NCBI GenBank assembly: GCA_037043235.1
Contig: JAWRVZ010000056.1
Location: 3,873,001 to 3,937,000, forward strand
Direction: 5' to 3'
Source: Rhodeus uyekii
Taxonomy: Eukaryota > Chordata > Actinopteri > Cypriniformes > Acheilognathidae
DNA: 64,000 nucleotides
In this document: positions 57,657 to 64,000 of the stretch, piece by piece
How positions within the stretch are numbered: position 1 is the first letter of the stretch
Layout of the letters: each line of letters opens with the position of its first letter
Notes under the pieces: model-generated
Database searches by the model: none
The model's input: only the letters and a program-made list of their open reading frames with translations
Told to the model about the DNA's origin: nothing
Program-made: the position numbers and the translations under genes

Positions 57657-60600
57657 ATGCAGACTCCGTCAGGTACGCCATTTGAGGAGGTCATCCAATC
57701 GCTCGCGGGACTCCACCAACAGCAACATCAGGCTCTCGTCGCCATGAGGGAGGATCAGGAGCGTCGCTTCCAAGCCCTCCTACTGGCACAGGAGGAGGAT
57801 CGCGAGCTGTTCCGGAGCTGCCTAGACCAGGGGGGTCACACCGGAGGATCGTCAGTGAGTGCAGCCCCTGCTGGCCACATGCCAATGTCTAAGATGGGGC
57901 CGGCGGACGATCCCGAGGCATTCATCGACCTGTTTGAGAGGACGGCGGAGGCATGTGGGTGGCCGCAAACCCAATGGCCGGTGCGCCTCATTCCCTTGTT
58001 ATCGGGCGAGGCGCAAGTGGCGGCCCAACAGCTCCCCGTCCCGAACCTCCTGGTCTACGGAGACCTAAAACGGGCCATCCTCCAGCGGGTCGGCCTAAGC
58101 CCGGAGCAACATCGACAGCGGTTCCGGTCACGAGACCTGGGCGAAAGTGGCCGACCCTTCGTGATGGCCCAGCAGCTCCGGGACGCCTGCCGCAAATGGC
58201 TACTGGCCGGGGATAGCGACGTCGATCAGGTCATCGATCGTGTGGTGCTGGAGCAGTTCATCTCCCGTCTCCCGAGGAGGACTGCAGAGTGGGTCCAGTG
58301 CCACCGTCCGACGTCGCTGGACCTGGCCATCCAACTGGCGGAGGACCATATGGTGGCGTGCCCAGGGGTCGGCGAACCCCTTCCAGCGGCCTCTCTCTCC
58401 CTCTCTTCTCCTGTTGTCTCTCCCTCTCTTTCTCTCACCCCTAAACCTGTCCCTTTCCCCAGGTCCCGACCGACGGTCCCTCCTCGTACGTTTTCCCGAG
58501 GGCGGGGTGGACAGGGAGGGCAGGGTGTTACGGATGATCCACGGTCAATGCCCCGAGGCACTGGCTGGACTGGGGTGGCACCGGGGACCGCCTCCACTTC
58601 TCCGCTCTCTTCCCGTCAGGGAGGTGACCCACTTACTGCCACCAGGGGGGCGGGGAGGCCTGGGCCGGCCTGTTGGCGCTGCGGGGACCCGGGACATTTT
58701 GTGGACAGGTGTCCAGTGATGGAGGTGGGGACCCTGATCCGGGTCCCGGACGCGCCGCAGGCTGCCCCTGATCAAGCCGGGTTGTACCAAATACCTGTGA
58801 GTATTAAGGGGGGTACTTATCAGGCTTTGGTGGATTCAGGTTGTAACCAAACCTCAATTCACCAAAGCCTGATTCAGCCCGGGGCATTGGATAAGAGCCG
58901 CATGGTTCGGGTGCGGTGCGTGCACGGGGATGTGGTGAAGTATCCTTTGTGGCCTGCTGTTATTCAATTCCGGGGACAAAAGCATAGCCTGGAGGTGGCA
59001 GTTAACCCGCACCTCCGACATCCGCTGATTTTGGGGACGAATTGGCCAGCCTTTAGTCAATTGTTGAGGTGTTTATGTGCGGATGTCTCTTTGGCAAGTA
59101 GAGAGCGAGGGAGGAGGGCGGTCGTGCAGCTGGGGGAGGCTGAACCGGGACCTCTGGGATCAGCCTCGGGGGGACCGAGCACTCCCGGGAGGCGAATCCT
59201 CCTGGAGGGCGATGACTTCCCCTTGGAGCAATCCCAGGACGAGACGCTGAAAAATGCCTTTGAACAGGTCCGTTCCATCGACGGTCAGCTCCTCCAACCT
59301 GAGCAGCCGCTCTCCTACCCTTATTTCGCCGTGATCAAAGATAGGTTGTACCGAGTGACCAAAGACGCTCAGACAAAGCAGGATACAACCCAGTTGTTAA
59401 TCCCGAAAAGCCGCCGGGAAATGCTTTTCCAGGCGGCTCACTGTAATCCGATGGCAGGTCACTTAGGGCTGGCAGCAACACTGAATCGTCTCATGGCCCG
59501 ATTCTTTTGGCCGGGCATCCACGAGAATGTTCGCCGATGGTGCGCGGCTTGTCGTGAATGTCAGTTGGTAAACCCACCGGCCGCTCCAAAAGCGCCTTTG
59601 CGTCCCCTTCCTCTAATGCAGGTCCCCTTCGAGAGAATTGGCATGGACCTCATCGGGCCATTAGAACGTTCCGCACGTGGGCATCGGTTTGCATTAGTGA
59701 TAGTTGACTATGCAACCCGATACCCAGAGGCAGTTGCCCTCCGCAGCATTTCGGCAAAGAGTGTTGCGGAGGCACTGTTTCGAATAATCTCCCGAGTGGG
59801 AATCCCGAAAGAGATTCTCACTGATCAGGGCACGGCGTTTATGTCACGTACCTTGCATGAACTATACGAATTACTGGGCATTAAATCAGTTCGCACCAGC
59901 GTCTATCACCCACAAACAGACGGGCTGGTGGAGCGGTTTAATCGTACGTTGAAAAGCATGATTCGGAAGTTCGTGCATGAGGACGCCAAAAATTGGGATA
60001 AATGGTTGGAGCCTCTCTTGTTCGCTGTGCGCGAGGTCCCGCAAGCCTCCACGGGGTTTTCCCCCTTCGAGCTTCTCTACGGACGCCAGCCCCGGGGGGT
60101 GTTGGACGTCCTGAGAGAATCTTGGGAGGACGGACCTTCTAATAGCCAAAACGAAATTCAGTATGTGCTGGACCTGAGAGCAAAACTTCACACTTTGGGG
60201 CGGCTCTCCATGGAGAATTTGCTACAGGCCCAGGGCAAACAGAGCCGGCTGTACAACAGAGGTGCCAACCTGCGTAAATTTACACCGGGAGAGAAGGTAC
60301 TTGTATTGCTCCCCACATCCAGCTCCAAATTACTCGCCAAGTGGCAAGGGCCCTTTGAGGTCACACGACGAGTTGGAGATCTCAATTATGAGGTCCTTCG
60401 ATCAGATAGGAACGGGGCACATCAGATATACCACCTCAACCTCCTTAAAAAGTGGAACGAGGCGGGGTCAGTGATGCTGGCGACGGTAGTAAGTGGGGAG
60501 GAGGATCTCGGGCCAGAGGTGAACACCAAAAGTCAATCTCTCGCTCTGGCCCCTGGAGGAGATCACCTCTCGCCGTCCCAGCTCACTGACATTGCCAAGT

Positions 60601-60884
60601 TGCAAGCGGAGTTTGCTGACGTGTTCTCGTCCCTACCGGGCCGGACGAATCTCATCCAGCACCATATTGAGACTGAACCGGGCGTAGTGGTCCGTAGTCG
60701 TCCGTATAGACTACCTGAACACAAAAAGAAAGTGGTCCAGGCTGAATTAGAGGCGATGCTCGATATGGGGGTGGTAGAAGAATCCCACAGCAATTGGGCG
60801 AGCCCGATAGTTTTGGTTCCTAAAACGGACGGCTCGATTCGGTTGTGTGGATTATCGCAAGGTGAATGCCGTGTCAAAGTTTGA
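57657..60884 (+). CDS. Gmr1-like gag-protease-integrase ORF, running into the start of RT
   Basis: The frame is open from 57594, but that ATG is inside the LTR and before the primer site, so the ATG at 57657 is preferred. With residues counted from 57594, the order is a Gln/Glu-rich coiled-coil-like start (about 40-80), a capsid region near 100-265 with the helical pattern related to vertebrate SCAN domains, the zinc knuckle CWRCGDPGHFVDRC at 360-373, protease Asp 414 in LVDSGC, the integrase HHCC finger (His 616 and 623, Cys 653 and 656), the integrase core Asp 685, Asp 744 and Glu 780 (DD35E), a GPF module near 917, and the first conserved segment of RT. It ends at a stop shortly after a frame change near 60848. 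It would form the particle, process the polyprotein and integrate the cDNA. Confidence 0.9.
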   Translation: MQTPSGTPFEEVIQSLAGLHQQQHQALVAMREDQERRFQALLLAQEEDRELFRSCLDQGGHTGGSSVSAAPAGHMPMSKMGPADDPEAFIDLFERTAEACGWPQTQWPVRLIPLLSGEAQVAAQQLPVPNLLVYGDLKRAILQRVGLSPEQHRQRFRSRDLGESGRPFVMAQQLRDACRKWLLAGDSDVDQVIDRVVLEQFISRLPRRTAEWVQCHRPTSLDLAIQLAEDHMVACPGVGEPLPAASLSLSSPVVSPSLSLTPKPVPFPRSRPTVPPRTFSRGRGGQGGQGVTDDPRSMPRGTGWTGVAPGTASTSPLSSRQGGDPLTATRGAGRPGPACWRCGDPGHFVDRCPVMEVGTLIRVPDAPQAAPDQAGLYQIPVSIKGGTYQALVDSGCNQTSIHQSLIQPGALDKSRMVRVRCVHGDVVKYPLWPAVIQFRGQKHSLEVAVNPHLRHPLILGTNWPAFSQLLRCLCADVSLASRERGRRAVVQLGEAEPGPLGSASGGPSTPGRRILLEGDDFPLEQSQDETLKNAFEQVRSIDGQLLQPEQPLSYPYFAVIKDRLYRVTKDAQTKQDTTQLLIPKSRREMLFQAAHCNPMAGHLGLAATLNRLMARFFWPGIHENVRRWCAACRECQLVNPPAAPKAPLRPLPLMQVPFERIGMDLIGPLERSARGHRFALVIVDYATRYPEAVALRSISAKSVAEALFRIISRVGIPKEILTDQGTAFMSRTLHELYELLGIKSVRTSVYHPQTDGLVERFNRTLKSMIRKFVHEDAKNWDKWLEPLLFAVREVPQASTGFSPFELLYGRQPRGVLDVLRESWEDGPSNSQNEIQYVLDLRAKLHTLGRLSMENLLQAQGKQSRLYNRGANLRKFTPGEKVLVLLPTSSSKLLAKWQGPFEVTRRVGDLNYEVLRSDRNGAHQIYHLNLLKKWNEAGSVMLATVVSGEEDLGPEVNTKSQSLALAPGGDHLSPSQLTDIAKLQAEFADVFSSLPGRTNLIQHHIETEPGVVVRSRPYRLPEHKKKVVQAELEAMLDMGVVEESHSNWASPIVLVPKTDGSIRLCGLSQGECRVKV

Positions 60885-62085
60885 CGCGTATCCAATGCCG
60901 CGGGTTGACGAGTTGCTTGATCGGCTCGGTACGGCTCGATTTTATTCGACACTGGATTTGACGAAGGGATATTGGCAGATCCCCTTATCTCCCTTATCCA
61001 AAGAAAAGACAGCCTTCACAACGCCGTTCGGATTGCACCAATTCGTCACCCTTCCCTTTGGGTTGTTTGGAGCGCCGGCCACCTTCCAGCGCCTCATGGA
61101 CCAGGTCCTGCGCCCGCATGCCGCATATGCCGCGGCCTATCTGGATGACATTATCATCTACAGTAATGACTGGCAGCGGCATGTCGGGCACCTGCGGGCA
61201 GTCCTGCAGGCGCTGAGGGGGGCCGGCCTGACTGCCAACCCGAGGAAGTGTGCGATTGGGCGGGTGGAGGTCAGGTATCTGGGTTTCCACTTGGGTCACG
61301 GTCAGGTGCGTCCCCAAATTGATAAAACTGCAGCAGTTGCGACCTGCCCACGGCCCAAGACCAAAAAGGAGGTGAGGCAGTTCCTGGGGCTGGCGGGATA
61401 TTACAGAAGGTTTGTACCTAATTATTCGGACCTCACCAGCCCGCTGACTGACCTCACTAAAAAGGAAGCACCAGACCCGGTCCAGTGGACGGAGCCGTGT
61501 CAGCAGGCCTTCACCCAGGTTAAGGCTGCTCTGTGTGGCGGCCCGCTTTTGCATTCTCCTGACTTTTCTCTCCCTTTTGTGTTGCAGACTGACGCGTCGG
61601 ACAGGGGGCTGGGAGCGGTCCTGGCCCAGGAGATAAGGGGTGAGGAACGCCCGGTGCTGTACATCAGTCGGAAGCTCTCGAAGAGAGAGACGAAGTACAG
61701 CACCATAGAGAAGGAGTGTTTGGCCATCAGGTGGGCGGTCCTCACTCTGCGATATTATCTCCTGGGGCGGGAGTTCACCCTCTGTTCGGACCACGCGCCC
61801 CTGCAGTGGCTCCACCGCATGAAGGATACCAATGCGCGGATCACCCGGTGGTATCTGGCATTGCAGCCGTTTAAGTTCAAGGTGGTCCACAGGCCGGGGG
61901 TCCAGATGGCGGTAGCCGACTTCCTCTCCAGGAATGGGGGAGGGGGGGAGGCTGCAGGCCGGATGGTGCCCCGGCCTGAGACGGGCGGTGGGGGTATGTG
62001 GCGAGGGGGGCGTGGTTCAGCGGGGTTTGCAGCGGGAGAGGGAGTGGAGAAGCGAGCGCGGCGTAAGTGGGTCAAGTGCAAATAA
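60847..62085 (+). CDS. Gmr1-like reverse transcriptase-RNase H ORF, out of frame with the upstream ORF
   Basis: This continues the RT begun in the preceding ORF, in the +1 frame. The overlap (60847-60884) is caused by a length change near a short GT repeat at about 60844-60850, within a conserved RT block. Counted from 60847, YLDD is at residues 98-101 and the first RNase H Asp at 249 (QTDASDRGLG), followed by STIEKECLAI and LCSDHAPLQWLHR. There is no integrase after RNase H. The frame runs on into the 3' LTR and stops at 62085. The ATG at 60847 is probably not a true start. The break makes this copy's RT non-functional unless ribosomes shift there, which I consider unlikely. Confidence 0.9.
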   Translation: MDYRKVNAVSKFDAYPMPRVDELLDRLGTARFYSTLDLTKGYWQIPLSPLSKEKTAFTTPFGLHQFVTLPFGLFGAPATFQRLMDQVLRPHAAYAAAYLDDIIIYSNDWQRHVGHLRAVLQALRGAGLTANPRKCAIGRVEVRYLGFHLGHGQVRPQIDKTAAVATCPRPKTKKEVRQFLGLAGYYRRFVPNYSDLTSPLTDLTKKEAPDPVQWTEPCQQAFTQVKAALCGGPLLHSPDFSLPFVLQTDASDRGLGAVLAQEIRGEERPVLYISRKLSKRETKYSTIEKECLAIRWAVLTLRYYLLGREFTLCSDHAPLQWLHRMKDTNARITRWYLALQPFKFKVVHRPGVQMAVADFLSRNGGGGEAAGRMVPRPETGGGGMWRGGRGSAGFAAGEGVEKRARRKWVKCK

Positions 62086-62381
62086 CAAACACCTGTGTCT
62101 TGTTACAGTAACTGGCGGGAAGAGACAGGATATAAGCGGCCAGGAAGTGGAGGTCGAGAGAGAAAACGACTGAGACTCGAGCGCACGGCACATTCCCAAA
62201 GCACGGGAGAACCTGCAGAAAGACTGAGAGAGACTGAGCGATATTGAGCGCCGAGTGCAGAGCGCGGAACGAGCGCGCCGCCTGTTTTGTTTTGGTTTCA
62301 CTTTCATTTGAATAAAAGTTTAACGAGTCTCAGCTAAGCCGACCCTGCCTCTTCCTTCCTGCATGAACCAACCACACTACA
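61997..62381 (+). repeat. 3' LTR of the Gmr1-like element
   Basis: 385 bp, like the 5' LTR but with one fewer 11-bp unit near 62267. AATAAA is at 62311-62316. It is followed by the ACATA target duplication (62382-62386). Confidence 0.92.
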
Positions 62382-62386
62382 ACATA

Positions 62387-62580
62387 CAACAAACAAATGA
62401 AGACAGATATATATTTGTTTAATATATGTATAATATGTATGTATTATGTATAATGAAGAGCGATATATGTTTATGTTTAATATATGTATATTATATATAA
62501 TATTGACAATATTTGTTTAATATTATAATATATTATATAGAGACAGAAATATATTTATGTTCAATATTGCTAACATAACA
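62387..62580. repeat. AT-rich degenerate repeat, ~70-bp spaced units
   Basis: Units resembling AGATATATATTTGTTTAATA start near 62404, 62460 and 62541, with (TA)-rich spacers. Noncoding. Confidence 0.55.
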
Positions 62581-64000
62581 TACGCGAATCTAGCTAGACA
62601 TCTGACTTAATTATGTCACACTACAGGACGGGGTGTCACACCACAGGACTTTTTCACCTTGGCAGCCATTTTAAGTCATTGCTATACAAGACTGTGCTTG
62701 GACATTACAGTAACTGAATAAGTTCATTGTTTTAAACCTGAATATGATTTTTTTATATATTTTTTTTCTTCTCAAACTAGATCAGTCAAAGCACAGGACT
62801 ATCAAAAATGAACACGTTCATGGTCTGACTGAAATGATGAAATTTATCAAATAAATAAGAGATTAACAGTCACCTTTTAACCTCTATAGCACATCCAAAC
62901 ATTTGGGGGATTTCCTTGTAGGAGGGTTGACTAAAAGACCCCTATGGCTGTCCATGTAACTGCCAGTACAAAAATCTAATATCCTATGTCACACTGCAGG
63001 ACAGCATTTGTGTTTCAAAAGTAAATGTACTGTAAATATTATTTTAGTACTTTTTAGCATTTTGAAAACTTAAGTTAATTAAGCAAAGACATACAAAATA
63101 ATGCCAATGCATTCATTAGCTGCTCCAAACATATCTGCTTTATTTGACTAATATTTACATTTGAGTCATCAATGTTACAGTCACACCGCAGGACATTTTG
63201 CTATTCATCTTGAAATATGAACAACAATAAATACATTTTACGTCCCAAAATCAAAATGTTGAAATAGAATGATGTTCTATGCCCCACTGGCATGTGTTGT
63301 TTCAGTTAAGAAATTCAGTTCAGTAAACATTTACTCTTAATTACAGAAAAAACATACGTCACGTCATCGGCCCATGTATATGTATTTGGGTTTATTGGTA
63401 TTTTTGCTTGTAACTGCACCTGAGATTTCATAAATTTTGCACTTCTGTAATTTTGTACTTTCAGTTTTAAGTATTTGAATTGCCACATAGTGTTGTACAG
63501 CAGTCCCCTTTACAAAAATCACAATCAGAAGTTTGAACTTGACTGAATGTACCATCAAAACCACATTTGTGCGTTTCAGCAAATATTTGAGTGATGGAGC
63601 TTTGGAAATTTGTGCATGTAGCAGGATAAACCTCAAAAGAAGACCAGGAAATCCACAAGAACTCTAATTATTTAGGTCTAAGGAAGACTTTAAGGAACCA
63701 TTATGTAATCTTGTAATTTTAAAAGATTGCAAAGCTTTACAACATTTTTTACAATGACAAAAGAAAGAATTTTTAATACCAGATATTTATAATCCTTAGC
63801 TTTGGAAATGCTAAGACTCGAGCTGTTTGTTTCACTTTCCCTTGAATTTGTATATAAATCTCTGTGCTGAGCAAATGACAAATTATTTCAGCTTCAAACT
63901 TATATTGGTACTGCATATTCTTACACTTTAGAATGGCTGTCTCATAAATCATTTGATTTTAAAATGATTAGTTAGTGGCACAATACATGAATCTGTAAAA
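62581..64000 (-). other. Right edge of window, sorcs3 intron 1, noncoding
   Basis: It contains four of the TGTCACACYRCAGGAC motifs. Two overlapping minus-strand ORFs near 63364-63658 have no known motif and are not supported as genes. Confidence 0.45.

Larger units (their letters stand above)
57217..62381 (+). mobile_element. Gmr1-like Ty3/gypsy LTR retrotransposon, nearly complete
   Basis: LTRs at 57217-57612 (396 bp) and 61997-62381 (385 bp) appear identical apart from an 11-bp GAGCGCGGAAC-type repeat unit present once more on the left. A tRNA primer site (57614-57631) follows the left LTR, a G-rich tract (GGGCGGTGGGGG) precedes the right LTR, and ACATA is duplicated on both sides. The coding order is gag, zinc knuckle, protease, integrase, then reverse transcriptase and RNase H. 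That is the copia-like order described for Gmr1 elements of fish and other deuterostomes. One frameshift interrupts pol. The element sits in sorcs3 intron 1 in the opposite orientation to the gene. Confidence 0.93.
56461..63194. repeat. Seven scattered copies of TGTCACACYRCAGGAC
   Basis: Copies are at 56461-56476 (inverted), 56804-56819, 56823-56839 (one change), 62614-62629, 62634-62649, 62987-63002 and 63179-63194 (one change). Without the inserted 5.2-kb retroelement they fall within about 1.6 kb. The sequence between copies is not repeated, so this is neither a simple tandem array nor a CRISPR. The origin is unknown. Confidence 0.75.

Noticed and set aside
58226..58790. Alternative-frame ORFs over the Gmr1-like gag and integrase
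   Set aside because: They are shadows caused by high GC content. The main frame carries all conserved motifs.
60847..60884. Programmed ribosomal frameshift in the Gmr1-like element
   Set aside because: The shift lies inside a conserved RT block at a short GT repeat, without a recognisable slippery site or a position between gag and pol. A simple indel is more likely.
56461..63194. Regularly repeated 16-bp motif as a CRISPR-like array
   Set aside because: Spacing is irregular, one copy is inverted, there are no cas genes, and the genome is animal.
63364..63658. Overlapping minus-strand ORFs, one Cys-rich
   Set aside because: Short, in AT-rich intron sequence, with no recognised domain and no splice partner found.
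41466..64000. Exon 1 of sorcs3
   Set aside because: No ORF with signal peptide, propeptide and a donor matching the phase of exon 2 was found. The long minus-strand ORFs here belong to the LTR elements.

Overview
The window looks like genomic DNA from a cyprinid-type teleost fish. It is AT-rich and intron-rich, with many CA/TG microsatellites. It also carries repeat families that I recognise from memory as fish or carp-family repeats, and fish-type BEL/Pao, Gmr1-like and L1 retroelements. There is no sign of prokaryotic gene organisation, tRNA or rRNA genes, or CRISPR arrays.

The only host gene I can support is on the minus strand, from 41465 down to 11275: 26 consecutive coding exons of a SorCS-family VPS10-domain sorting receptor. 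The exons were read from splice signals and phase. They join in frame to 1038 codons including the stop. Their order matches exons 2-27 of vertebrate SorCS3, with Asp-box beta-propeller repeats, the Cys-rich 10CC region, PKD-type modules, one transmembrane helix and a cytoplasmic tail ending in a PDZ-type motif. The most SorCS3-specific stretches are in the 10CC region, the KIPWI juxtamembrane sequence and the IPNCTNV carboxyl terminus. Exon 1 (signal peptide and propeptide) is not in the window and should lie beyond 64000, so 41466-64000 is read as part of intron 1.

Layout: 1-3861 is the open 3' part of a BEL/Pao pol gene, followed by its 3' LTR (3959-4674). 4675-11274 is downstream of the receptor gene, without recognisable genes but with a MITE, a nested repeat and possible LTR debris. 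11275-41465 holds the sorcs3 exons, with MITEs and microsatellites in the introns. Intron 1 holds a young 1.76-kb LTR element with only a proline-rich, minisatellite-bearing ORF (43820-45578), an L1 fragment (about 46680-47060), decayed dispersed repeats, and a young 5.2-kb Gmr1-like LTR retrotransposon (57217-62381). In the Gmr1-like element integrase lies upstream of reverse transcriptase, and one frameshift interrupts the pol reading frame.

I found no convincing new multigene system. The points most worth checking are the Gmr1-like element and its SCAN-like gag, the minisatellite ORF in the short LTR element, a 16-bp motif present seven times around the Gmr1-like insertion, and dinucleotide repeats abutting several sorcs3 splice sites.
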